NCBI GenBank assembly: GCA_031271065.1
Contig: JAISWP010000199.1
Location: forward strand, 1-8,522
Length of the DNA stretch: 8,522 nucleotides
Direction: 5' to 3'
From: Synergistaceae bacterium
GTDB lineage: Bacteria; Synergistota; Synergistia; Synergistales; Synergistaceae
The first letter of the stretch is position 1. Every line of letters begins with the position of its first letter. The translations under genes were made by a program, and so were the position numbers. The notes under the pieces were generated by a model. The model saw only the letters and a program-made list of their open reading frames with translations, was not told the origin of the DNA and did no database searches. Shown here piece by piece: positions 1-6,413 of this stretch.

Positions 1-693
1 GGCGGACCGGAACGGGCCGAGACGGTCCAGGTGCCCGACGTCAGAGGGCAGACCGAGGGTCAGGCTCGTCAGATAATAGAACAGAGCGATCTGACAGTTT
101 CCCGCGTCATAACGGTGGAATCGAGTCAGGCGCCTGGGACGGTGATACGCACTGAGCCGCGCAACGGCGCCCGCCTGCCCTCCGGCAGGGCTGTAACGCT
201 TCACGTGGCCCGCGCTCCGGAACCCGCCGCCGAGACGCAGACCACCCTTCAGACACAGCCGGCGCAGACCAGGCCTGCCGTCGACGCGCCGCCTTCGATG
301 ACCGGGGCGTCAAGCGGCGCGGGCCAGGCCCCCGAGATGTCGACATGGAATCCCAATCAGGCGTCTCCCGCGCAGACGAGGCCGCAGGTCCCCGCGGTTC
401 CTCAGGGCCAGTCTCAGCCTACGGCGCCCTCTCGGCAGCAGCCTCCGGTCCAGATCAATACTTCGGTGGCGCCTCTGCAGGGCAAGGTCGCCAGAATACG
501 CTATCAGGTGCCGCCCCTCGCGCGGCCTCTTGGTCTGAGGATACTCATGAACGACCAGACCGGGACGAAAGCGCTTCGCGAACAGCAGGTGCAGGGCGGG
601 GAGTATATTTCCATGGACGCCCCCTATACCGGAAACGCCTCGGTGACCGTCATTCTGGGAGATCAGCAGGTTTGGCAGGAGAGGTATAATTGA
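1..693 (+). CDS. PASTA-domain protein, 3' part (5' end outside window)
   Basis: The reading frame is open from the first base, so the gene begins upstream; 230 residues are visible. A PASTA domain occupies about residues 11-70 (VPDV at its start, VTLHVA at its end). The residues just before it (GGPERAETV) resemble the tail of another PASTA repeat, so more repeats probably lie upstream. A Pro/Gln/Thr-rich, probably disordered linker follows (about 71-160, with PAQTRP twice), then a compact C-terminal region (about 161-230) with alternating hydrophobic residues suggesting beta structure, which I do not recognise. PASTA domains are known to bind peptidoglycan or muropeptides in Ser/Thr kinases and penicillin-binding proteins. 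No kinase or transpeptidase motif is visible, so which kind of protein this is remains open. An extracytoplasmic location is inferred. Its stop overlaps the TTG start of rpe by two bases, implying co-transcription and translational coupling. Confidence 0.8.
   Translation, partial: GGPERAETVQVPDVRGQTEGQARQIIEQSDLTVSRVITVESSQAPGTVIRTEPRNGARLPSGRAVTLHVARAPEPAAETQTTLQTQPAQTRPAVDAPPSMTGASSGAGQAPEMSTWNPNQASPAQTRPQVPAVPQGQSQPTAPSRQQPPVQINTSVAPLQGKVARIRYQVPPLARPLGLRILMNDQTGTKALREQQVQGGEYISMDAPYTGNASVTVILGDQQVWQERYN
677..684 (+). promoter_or_regulatory. Ribosome binding site of rpe (selects the TTG start)
   Basis: AGGAGAGG lies 5 bases before the TTG at 690. The only good alternative, ATG at 732 (which opens the conserved MIAPSILSAD block), has no comparable purine tract at a proper distance. 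The site therefore favours the TTG start and a 14-residue N-terminal extension. It lies inside the last codons of the PASTA gene. Confidence 0.65.
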
Positions 694-1394
694 GTCAGCC
701 CGCGTCCGGCCTGAAATACGGCAGAAAAGTCATGATCGCTCCGTCCATACTCAGCGCCGATCCTCTGGCCGTAGGAGACTCCATAAGGGCTCTCGGAGGC
801 GAGGACGACTGGATCCATGTGGACGTCATGGACGGACATTTCGTGCCCAATCTCTCGTACGGGCCCATGATGGTGACGGCGCTGAGAAACGCCTTCCCAG
901 ACAAGTTCCTCGACGTTCACCTGATGGTGGAACCAGCCGAGGATTTCATCGATATGTTCGCGGCGGCCGGACCGGATATCCTCACGGTGCAGGTCGAAGC
1001 CGCGAGGCACGTTCACCGCGTACTGGGGGCCGTCCGTTCGGCCGGCCTCAGGCCCGGCGTATGTATAGACCCCGGGACCCCGATGTGTATGATAGAGCCG
1101 GTGCTCCACATGGTCGACCTTGTGCTGGTGATGACGATCAACCCAGGTTTCGGCGGGCAGAAGCTCCTGCCGGAGACCCTGTACAAAATAGAGAGCCTTG
1201 TCCGGGCGCGCGAGGTCCGTTCCCTGGACTTTCTGATAGAGGCTGACGGCGGAGTCAGCCCCGAGACGGCAGGTGATTTGGCGCTGTCAGGGTGCGACGT
1301 TCTCGTCGCCGGTTCCGCCGTATTCGGCGCGGCCGACCCGGCGTCCGCCGTCCGCGCACTCCGCGCCGGGGCAGACGTCAAGCGGAGAGCGTAG
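690..1394 (+). CDS. rpe: Ribulose-phosphate 3-epimerase
   Basis: Rpe interconverts D-ribulose 5-phosphate and D-xylulose 5-phosphate in the cytosolic pentose phosphate pathway, using a metal-dependent TIM barrel. The 234-residue product has the family blocks in order: APSILSAD (17-24), HVDVMDGHFVPN (43-54), DVHLMV (75-80), MTINPGFGGQ (148-157), EADGG (184-188) and VAGSAVF (206-212). The expected metal and acid/base residues are present: H43, D45, H77 and D186. Two positions differ from the usual pattern: the His of the 'HxEA' motif in strand 4 is Gln101, and the common NPATP is DPGTP (127-131). TTG at 690 was chosen because a good Shine-Dalgarno sequence precedes it and it overlaps the upstream stop; ATG at 732 is the alternative and would remove 14 residues. 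rodZ starts directly after its stop. Function is confident from the intact active-site motifs. Confidence 0.95.
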   Translation: MSQPASGLKYGRKVMIAPSILSADPLAVGDSIRALGGEDDWIHVDVMDGHFVPNLSYGPMMVTALRNAFPDKFLDVHLMVEPAEDFIDMFAAAGPDILTVQVEAARHVHRVLGAVRSAGLRPGVCIDPGTPMCMIEPVLHMVDLVLVMTINPGFGGQKLLPETLYKIESLVRAREVRSLDFLIEADGGVSPETAGDLALSGCDVLVAGSAVFGAADPASAVRALRAGADVKRRA

Positions 1395-2402
1395 ATGACG
1401 GGACAGGATAACCGGAACGGTATGACGGAACTGGCGCGCCTCGGGGCGCAGCTGAAGGCGCTCCGCGAAGCGCAGGGGCTGTCCTATGAGGACGTCTCCG
1501 AAGCGACGCACGTGAGACCTCATATCATAAAGGCCATAGAGAGCGGCGCCATAGAAGAAGTGTCCGCTCCGGTGTATGCCCGCGGTTTCATTAAGACTTA
1601 CTGCGAATACCTCATGGCTTCCGACCTCTGGAAAAAATACAGCCAGGGCGCCCATTCCTCCGAGGATTCCGGCGAAGCGCCCCAGGACACGGCGGACGAA
1701 CCGATGGAGATACAGCACCCGACTCCGATGTTTCAGCGGTCCTCGATAATATGGGTCTACATGATACTGGTGGTTGCGGTGCTTGGCGCGGCGTATCTCC
1801 TGTGGAATCAGCACAGGGAGGAATCCCGCCCGGAAAATGTATTCGCTCTCAGGTATCCCGATACATCGGGCGATAACGCGGCGGTTTCATCGGACGAGGC
1901 TCCGGCCGTCTCCTCCGACTTGCCGCCGGTTTTTTCCGGGGATATATCGTCGTCGGATCTCATCGTGCCGGTGCCGGAGCCCCAGAGCCTCGACAGCGCA
2001 GTATCGGGAGAGAGGCGCGAAATAGCGCCGGGAGATATTTCGTGGATGGACGCGCCGCCTGCCTCCGAACGTTCCCAGGCGGAGCTGCCGGTGTATATCG
2101 ACAGGACGCTTCTGATAGAGATCACCGGCTCCAACAACAGGCTCACGGTGGAACAGAACGGCAAGGTTCTCACCAGAAGAACCCTGAGCATAGGCGGCAG
2201 AAGATCCTATGATGTGAACACGGATACGAAAGTGGCTGTAAGTTCCGGCAGCAAAGCCAGAGTGACCTGGTTCGGAAAGCGTTATGACAGTATAGGGGCC
2301 GACAACCAGCCGATCACGCTGGTTTTCAGGCCGGACGGTTCGGTTCAGCTGGTAAGCGGAAAATCCCTGCATTTCTCCGAGTCTCCATCGGACGGCGGTT
2401 AG
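1395..2402 (+). CDS. rodZ: RodZ-like cell-shape protein (HTH, one TM helix, C-terminal beta domain)
   Basis: RodZ is an inner-membrane protein that links the MreB cytoskeleton to the cell-wall elongation machinery. The 335-residue product has the typical layout. A cytosolic Xre-like helix-turn-helix spans about residues 13-75, with the conserved LGAQLKALREAQGLSYEDVS start and the PVYARGFIKTYCEYL end. One transmembrane helix lies at about 117-138 (IIWVYMILVVAVLGAAYLLW). A Ser/Asp/Pro-rich extracytoplasmic linker covers about 140-235, and a C-terminal beta domain of the DUF4115 kind about 236-320. Without a charged cleavage site, the membrane helix should act as an anchor with the N-terminus inside. 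ATG at 1395 abuts the rpe stop and has GGAGAG 5 bases upstream; M10 is a weaker alternative. The rod-shape role is inferred from the architecture. A transcriptional role for the HTH is unlikely, because in characterised RodZ it binds MreB. Confidence 0.88.
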   Translation: MTGQDNRNGMTELARLGAQLKALREAQGLSYEDVSEATHVRPHIIKAIESGAIEEVSAPVYARGFIKTYCEYLMASDLWKKYSQGAHSSEDSGEAPQDTADEPMEIQHPTPMFQRSSIIWVYMILVVAVLGAAYLLWNQHREESRPENVFALRYPDTSGDNAAVSSDEAPAVSSDLPPVFSGDISSSDLIVPVPEPQSLDSAVSGERREIAPGDISWMDAPPASERSQAELPVYIDRTLLIEITGSNNRLTVEQNGKVLTRRTLSIGGRRSYDVNTDTKVAVSSGSKARVTWFGKRYDSIGADNQPITLVFRPDGSVQLVSGKSLHFSESPSDGG

Positions 2403-2405
2403 TTT

Positions 2406-3740
2406 ATGGATCATCGAAAACCCGCAAAGGTCTTCTGTCTCACTCTCGGCTGTTCCAAAAACAAGGTCGATTCCGAGAGGATAATAAGCGCGCTCTCTTT
2501 GAACGGATTCGAACCGGTGTCCGAGGCGGAAGACGCCGACGCGGCGATAGTGAACACGTGCGGTTTCATCAGGTCCGCCGTGGAGGAAAACATAGGCGCG
2601 ATACTCGATCTGCTCGAGCTCAAAGAGAAGGGAAGCCTGAAGATCGTCGGCGTCGTCGGATGTCTCGTGGCCCGGTACGGCGGCGAATTGAAACGCAGTA
2701 TCCCTGAGGTGGATTTCTGGGCCGGGTGCGAGGATATCGAACCGATACTCGCTTCACTGACGCGGGAAGAACCGGGAGTTCATCGAAAGGCCGGAGACGG
2801 ACGTGCCCTCTCGCCGTCGGACTTTCCCCACGTAAGGTATCTGAAAATTTCAGAAGGCTGCAGCAGGGCCTGTTCATTCTGCACCATTCCAGCCATAAGG
2901 GGGGCCATGAGAAGCCGTCCGATCCGAGGTCTCGTCGAAGAAGCGTCCGAACTGGTCCGCGGCGGGGCTTCCGAGATATGTCTGGTGGCTCAGGATCTGA
3001 CAGCCTACGGGGAGGACATGGGAAGGAAGGGCGCGCTGATCGAACTCCTGGACGCGCTGGAATCGTCCCTCCCGAAGGACGTGTGGCTGAGACTTCTCTA
3101 CCTTCAGCCGTCCGGAGTGGACAGGGCGCTTTTGGAACGCGTGGCCGGCGGCAGGCAGGTGCTGCCCTACCTGGATATACCCATACAGCACTCGGTTTCC
3201 CGGATATTGGAACTCATGAACAGGGGAAGCGGCGAGGGTATGCCCGGCATATTCGAGACCGCACGATCCATCAGGCATGACTTCGCCCTGAGGACTACAT
3301 GTATGGTCGGTTTTCCGGGAGAGACCAGGCGGGATTTCGACTCGCTGCTGAAGTTCATCGAGTATGTCCAGTTCGACAGGGTCGGGGCTTTTGCCTTCTC
3401 CCCGGAGGAGGGGACAGCGGCTGCCGGCCTGACGCCTCAGGTGGCGGGAAGAACGCGGAACTCCAGGCTCGGACGCCTAATGTCGCTGCAGGAGGGCATA
3501 TCCCAGGCGAGAAATTCCCTGTTCGTGGGCAGAGAGCTGGATGTGATAATAGACGAAACGCGCCCCGACGGAAGCGCGGGATCCAGGTCGTTCCGCGAAG
3601 CTCCCGAAGTGGACGGGATGGTGGAACTCGCGTCGGCGCCGCCCGGCACGAAACCCGGAGATAAATTGAGAGCGGTGATCGACGAAGCCCTGGAGCACGA
3701 TCTGGAGGCATCCTTTGTCGGCGCCGCGGGGAGCGCGTGA
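2406..3740 (+). CDS. rimO: Ribosomal protein S12 methylthiotransferase RimO
   Basis: RimO is a radical-SAM enzyme with two iron-sulfur clusters that adds a methylthio group to the beta carbon of a conserved aspartate in ribosomal protein S12 (Asp88 or 89 in E. coli numbering). The 444-residue product has the full three-domain order. The N-terminal MTTase domain carries cluster cysteines C16 (LGCSKNK), C52 (NTCGF) and C86 (VGCL). The radical-SAM core has C152, C156 and C159 in SEGCSRACSFCTIP. A C-terminal TRAM domain covers about 373-440. The LGCSKNKVDSE signature and RSRPI after the cluster favour RimO over its tRNA-modifying relative MiaB. Three bases separate it from the rodZ stop. The Shine-Dalgarno sequence is weak (GGCGG just upstream), so translation may depend on coupling to rodZ. 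The gene ends one base before pgpA. Confidence 0.95.
   Translation: MDHRKPAKVFCLTLGCSKNKVDSERIISALSLNGFEPVSEAEDADAAIVNTCGFIRSAVEENIGAILDLLELKEKGSLKIVGVVGCLVARYGGELKRSIPEVDFWAGCEDIEPILASLTREEPGVHRKAGDGRALSPSDFPHVRYLKISEGCSRACSFCTIPAIRGAMRSRPIRGLVEEASELVRGGASEICLVAQDLTAYGEDMGRKGALIELLDALESSLPKDVWLRLLYLQPSGVDRALLERVAGGRQVLPYLDIPIQHSVSRILELMNRGSGEGMPGIFETARSIRHDFALRTTCMVGFPGETRRDFDSLLKFIEYVQFDRVGAFAFSPEEGTAAAGLTPQVAGRTRNSRLGRLMSLQEGISQARNSLFVGRELDVIIDETRPDGSAGSRSFREAPEVDGMVELASAPPGTKPGDKLRAVIDEALEHDLEASFVGAAGSA
3728..3733 (+). promoter_or_regulatory. Ribosome binding site of pgpA
   Basis: GGGGAG lies 8 bases before ATG 3742, inside the last codons of rimO. The in-frame TTG at 3715 would add nine residues (starting MSAPRGARD), but it lies upstream of this site and has no purine tract of its own at a suitable distance. 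The site therefore selects 3742. Confidence 0.6.
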
Positions 3741-3741
3741 C

Positions 3742-4221
3742 ATGGCACGCGGCGGCGCGAAAAAAACCTTCACGTGGTACTCCATAACAGCGACGGCGGG
3801 CGGCATAGGGTACTTCTCCAAAATGCCGGGCACTCTCGGCACGCTGGCCGCTCTCGCGGTATTCATCATCATGGGCAGGGTCGATCCGTATCTTCTGGCA
3901 GCGGTCGTGATCATAGGAACTTACGCCGCGGATCGGTATTCTAAATCCATCGCCTCGGAGGACCCTGGCGAGGTGGTCATAGACGAGGTCGCCGGTTTTT
4001 GGGTCTCGATGCTGGGTTTTGACAGGTCTTTCGCCGTGATAGGTTTTTTCCTTTTCAGGATAGTCGACATCTTAAAGCCGTTTCCGGTGAGAAACATGGA
4101 GCGTCTGCCGGGCGGTATAGGGATAATGGCGGACGATCTATGCGGCGGTATTATGGTAAATATACTGCTGAGGGCTTTGTCATGGTTTTTCTTCTCCGGC
4201 GGCTGGAACATTCTTTCATGA
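3742..4221 (+). CDS. pgpA: Phosphatidylglycerophosphatase A
   Basis: PgpA removes the terminal phosphate of phosphatidylglycerol phosphate, giving phosphatidylglycerol, the last step before cardiolipin synthesis in the inner membrane. The product from ATG 3742 is 159 residues, a normal length. Diagnostic blocks are GIGYFSKMPGTLGTL (21-35), the acidic stretch EDPGEVVIDEVAG (73-85, with D81 and E82), RIVDILKPFP (106-115) and GGIGIMADDLCGG (124-136, with D131 and D132); these are the usual metal-coordinating and catalytic regions. About four hydrophobic segments are visible (near 31-46, 49-63, 86-108 and 135-155). ATG 3742 was chosen for its upstream GGGGAG and its position one base after the rimO stop. 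The gene sits in the envelope-rich part of the operon, and 24 bases separate it from pncC. Confidence 0.93.
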   Translation: MARGGAKKTFTWYSITATAGGIGYFSKMPGTLGTLAALAVFIIMGRVDPYLLAAVVIIGTYAADRYSKSIASEDPGEVVIDEVAGFWVSMLGFDRSFAVIGFFLFRIVDILKPFPVRNMERLPGGIGIMADDLCGGIMVNILLRALSWFFFSGGWNILS

Positions 4222-4231
4222 ATTTTTCGGG

Positions 4232-4239
4232 AAGGGGGG
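4232..4239 (+). promoter_or_regulatory. Ribosome binding site of pncC (selects the second ATG)
   Basis: AAGGGGGG lies 6 bases before ATG 4246 but directly touches ATG 4240, which is too close for initiation. The second ATG is therefore the likelier start; the difference is two residues. Confidence 0.6.
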
Positions 4240-4245
4240 ATGAGG

Positions 4246-4806
4246 ATGAGCCGCGCATCCCATGAAACGCCCATGTACGCGCGGAGGGTCTTGGATCTGT
4301 CGCTGGCCTTGAAACGCAGGCCCGCTCCCGGAGATGCGCGCGGCGGCGTTTTCACGTTCGCGGAGTCCTGCACAGGAGGCCTTCTAGCTTCGTCCGTGAC
4401 CTCGATCCCGGGCGTCTCGGAGGTATTCGCCGGGAGCGTCGTCGCCTACAGCGGCAGGGCCAAGATCGAGCGTCTTTCAGTCGCTCCTGAGACGCTGGAA
4501 AAACACGGATCTGTCAGCGGCCAGTGCGCGGCGGAGATGGCGTGGGGGGCGCTCGGGCTGTTCGGCTCGCTGATGGCGGTGAGCGTGACCGGTATAGCGG
4601 GTCCCGGCGGGGGAACAGACGAAAAACCCGTGGGCACGGTATGGTTTGCCATAGCCCACAGGTCCGGCAGGGTAAGGCTGAAACGGGGATATTATCCGGG
4701 AAACAGCAGGCAGGGCGTTCGGATCAGATCCGTGAAGTCCGCGCTTCGTCTGCTCCTGGACGGGCTGGAGTATGAATTTGCGGCGTCAATACATCGTAAA
4801 ATATGA
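4246..4806 (+). CDS. pncC: Nicotinamide-nucleotide amidohydrolase (CinA C-terminal domain, stand-alone)
   Basis: PncC hydrolyses nicotinamide mononucleotide to nicotinate mononucleotide and ammonia, feeding pyridine nucleotide salvage. The 186-residue product is a single CinA C-terminal domain. It has AESCTGG with the predicted nucleophile Ser41, FAGSVVAYSGRAK with Tyr68 and Lys73, and VTGIAGPGGGT then EKPVGTVW (115-133). The N-terminal molybdopterin-binding-like domain of full CinA is absent, so the protein corresponds to E. coli PncC rather than a two-domain CinA. The loop between the first helix and the first strand (RRPAPGDARGG) looks several residues longer than in E. coli PncC. The gene lies directly upstream of recA, a conserved arrangement known from E. 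coli and, with full cinA, from Bacillus and Streptococcus. Activity on NMN is inferred from the family; a role in competence is not indicated. Confidence 0.92.
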   Translation: MSRASHETPMYARRVLDLSLALKRRPAPGDARGGVFTFAESCTGGLLASSVTSIPGVSEVFAGSVVAYSGRAKIERLSVAPETLEKHGSVSGQCAAEMAWGALGLFGSLMAVSVTGIAGPGGGTDEKPVGTVWFAIAHRSGRVRLKRGYYPGNSRQGVRIRSVKSALRLLLDGLEYEFAASIHRKI

Positions 4807-4807
4807 T
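4778..4807 (+). promoter_or_regulatory. Candidate recA promoter inside the end of pncC
   Basis: TTGCGG (4778-4783) and TATGAT (4802-4807) are 18 bases apart, matching the sigma70-type -35 at 3 of 6 positions and the -10 at 5 of 6. Transcription would start near 4814, about 30 bases before the recA start. The local sequence is AT-rich compared with its surroundings. This is a pattern match only. Confidence 0.35.
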
Positions 4808-4830
4808 CGTGCACATACGGACGAACGAGC

Positions 4831-4835
4831 GGAGG
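4831..4835 (+). promoter_or_regulatory. Ribosome binding site of recA (supports the TTG start)
   Basis: GGAGG lies 10 bases before TTG 4846. No in-frame ATG or GTG occurs in the short stretch between this site and the conserved MAKKKE-like beginning, so TTG is the only sensible start. Confidence 0.65.
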
Positions 4836-4845
4836 CGAATCTGGA

Positions 4846-5994
4846 TTGGCTAAGAAAAAAGAGGTCGTTACCAAAGAGGAGATATTGGAGAAGGCCATCA
4901 CCGACATAAAACAGAAGTTCGGCGACGGCGCCATCATGAAACTCGGAGAGCGCACGAACATGAATGTTGAGATAATCCCGACCGGAGTGCTGCCCCTGGA
5001 CGTGGCTCTGGGAGTGGGTGGAGTTCCCCGCGGAAGGGTCGTGGAGCTGTACGGCCCGGAGGGCGGGGGAAAGACGACGATCGCCCTGCACATAATAGCC
5101 GAAGCTCAGAAAGCCGGCGGGGTCACCTCCTTCATCGACGCCGAACATGCCCTCGACCCGAGCCTCGCTAAGGCCATAGGGGTCGACATAGGAAATATGT
5201 TCATCTCACAGCCGGACAGCGGCGAACAGGCTTTTTACATCATCGATTCCCTGGTCCGCAGCGGGGCGGTGGACCTGATAGTCGTGGACTCGGTTGCCGC
5301 CCTGACGCCCCAGGGGGAGATAGACGGCAAGATCGAGGAAGGCCCTAACAAGAGCGTCGGTCTTCACGCGCGGCTCATGTCGTACGCGATGCGCCGTCTC
5401 ACACCTGTCATTTCCAAGAGCAGGACCACCATCATCTTCATCAATCAGCTCCGTTCGCTGATATCGACCGGCTACGGTCACAACCAGGGGCCGACTGAGA
5501 CGACGACGGGGGGAAGGGCGCTTAAGTTTTACAGTTCGGTGAGGATAGAGGTCCGCAAGGCGGAGACCATAAGGCAGGGGGATATTCCCATAGGGCATGA
5601 ACTGAAGATCAAGGTGACCAAGAACAAACTTGCCCCTCCATTCCGCACGGCTCACGCGACTCTGATGTACGGCAAGGGGGTTCCCAGGGCGATGTCCGTT
5701 CTCGACATGGCGCTGGACCTCAATGTCGTGAAGAGGAAAGGTTCGTGGATCGCTTTCAAGGGCGAGTCGGTGGCCCAGGGGAAGGATGCCGCGATGGAGA
5801 AGCTGATCGAGCATCCGGATCTCATGACCGAGATAGAGCGCGAGGTCATGGCCAAAGTGCTTGAAGCAAACGGGATCGTGGAGGAGGAAAGTTTTTCTGA
5901 ATCCGAGGCGGAGGGCCTTTTTGCCTCTGAGGAGGCGCTTCTGGAGGAGGGGGCCATCGCGATGGACCTCGACGCTCCGATGCCCGAGGAATAA
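4846..5994 (+). CDS. recA: Recombinase RecA
   Basis: RecA forms ATP-dependent filaments on single-stranded DNA, carries out strand exchange and triggers self-cleavage of LexA-type repressors. The 382-residue protein has the N-terminal polymerisation helix (about 10-33), Walker A GPEGGGKTT (70-78), Walker B LIVVDS (144-149), loop L1 (about 156-168), the GLHARLMSYAMRRL block (172-185), loop L2 (about 201-223, ending ETTTGGRALKFY), a C-terminal domain and an acidic tail rich in Glu and Asp (346-382). Two features are unusual. Walker A reads GPEGGG where most RecA proteins have GPESSG, and L2 is about four residues longer than in E. coli, with a divergent centre. Translation starts at TTG. The gene is probably transcribed with pncC and possibly from its own promoter; I saw no SOS operator upstream. 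A bidirectional terminator follows. Confidence 0.97.
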   Translation: MAKKKEVVTKEEILEKAITDIKQKFGDGAIMKLGERTNMNVEIIPTGVLPLDVALGVGGVPRGRVVELYGPEGGGKTTIALHIIAEAQKAGGVTSFIDAEHALDPSLAKAIGVDIGNMFISQPDSGEQAFYIIDSLVRSGAVDLIVVDSVAALTPQGEIDGKIEEGPNKSVGLHARLMSYAMRRLTPVISKSRTTIIFINQLRSLISTGYGHNQGPTETTTGGRALKFYSSVRIEVRKAETIRQGDIPIGHELKIKVTKNKLAPPFRTAHATLMYGKGVPRAMSVLDMALDLNVVKRKGSWIAFKGESVAQGKDAAMEKLIEHPDLMTEIEREVMAKVLEANGIVEEESFSESEAEGLFASEEALLEEGAIAMDLDAPMPEE

Positions 5995-5998
5995 AATG

Positions 5999-6038
5999 AA
6001 AAACGCCGCGCCTCTCGCAGAGCGGGCGCGGCGTTTTT
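5999..6038. terminator. Bidirectional intrinsic terminator between recA and rpsO
   Basis: A perfect stem of about 14 pairs (arms 5999-6012 and 6025-6038, core AACGCCGCGCC / GGCGCGGCGTT) has a 12-base loop that can itself form a small CTC/GAG helix. Six T residues close the plus-strand side and five A residues open it, giving a T tract on the minus strand too, followed there by further T-rich sequence. It lies 5 bases after the recA stop and about 30 bases after the rpsO stop, so it can end both convergent transcripts. Confidence 0.9.
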
Positions 6039-6066
6039 TATGCGAGCGCGGAAAAGCCCGGTCCGA

Positions 6067-6333
6067 TCAGTGGCGCAGGCCCAGGCTCTGTATGAGATTC
6101 TGATAGCGGCCGAAGTCCTTGTTTTTGAGATACTGGAGCAGTTTGCGGCGTTTGCCGACCATTATCAGAAGTCCGCGGCGGGAATGGAAGTCCTTTTTGT
6201 GGATCTTCATGTGCTCCGTGAGCTGTCTGATGCGTGTCGTCAGGAGCGCCACCTGCACCTCCGGGGAGCCGGTGTCCGCTCCGTGAGTCTTGTACTGCTC
6301 GATTACCTGGGTTTTCAACCCTTTGTCGATCAT
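6067..6333 (-). CDS. rpsO: 30S ribosomal protein S15
   Basis: S15 is a primary binder of 16S rRNA that organises the central domain of the 30S subunit and contacts 23S rRNA in an intersubunit bridge. The 88-residue product matches the family length and its hallmark sequence: TGSPEVQ (21-27), LTEHMKIHKKDFHSRRGLL (38-56), VGKRRKLLQYL (59-69) and a C-terminal LGLRH. The start is the ATG at 6333 (MIDKGLK), preceded by AGGAG at 6342-6346 with 8 bases of spacing. The frame stays open 20 codons further upstream, but that part is unlike S15 and lies in the probable leader. The gene has its own promoter between it and typA and converges on recA across a shared terminator. In E. coli S15 represses its own translation by binding its mRNA leader; whether this leader does so is unknown. 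Confidence 0.97.
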   Translation of the reverse strand: MIDKGLKTQVIEQYKTHGADTGSPEVQVALLTTRIRQLTEHMKIHKKDFHSRRGLLIMVGKRRKLLQYLKNKDFGRYQNLIQSLGLRH

Positions 6334-6413
6334 ATCTTTCACTCCTGTAAATTTAATCCTCAGACTCAGAATGCCGTCGCTTCCGGCGCGCAATCCGGGT
6401 GGAAGGTTTAGGG

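Noticed and set aside
31..33. GTG as the start of the PASTA gene
   Set aside because: The frame is open to the window edge. This codon encodes the first Val of the PASTA VPDV motif and is preceded by what looks like the end of another repeat, so the true start is upstream.
1395..1620. The helix-turn-helix of the rodZ-like gene as a transcription regulator
   Set aside because: It is followed by one membrane helix and a C-terminal beta domain, the RodZ layout, in which this module binds MreB.
4807..4845. The CGAAC sequence upstream of recA as a possible Gram-positive SOS box
   Set aside because: The matching GTTCG half is absent at the required spacing, so there is no real operator.
6334..6393. 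A 20-residue N-terminal extension of S15
   Set aside because: S15 proteins begin at the equivalent of the ATG at 6333, which has a good Shine-Dalgarno sequence. The extension is unlike the family and overlaps the probable leader.
6040..6411. A 123-codon plus-strand open frame opposite rpsO
   Set aside because: It covers the conserved S15 gene and its promoter on the other strand, begins inside the terminator region and resembles no protein family.
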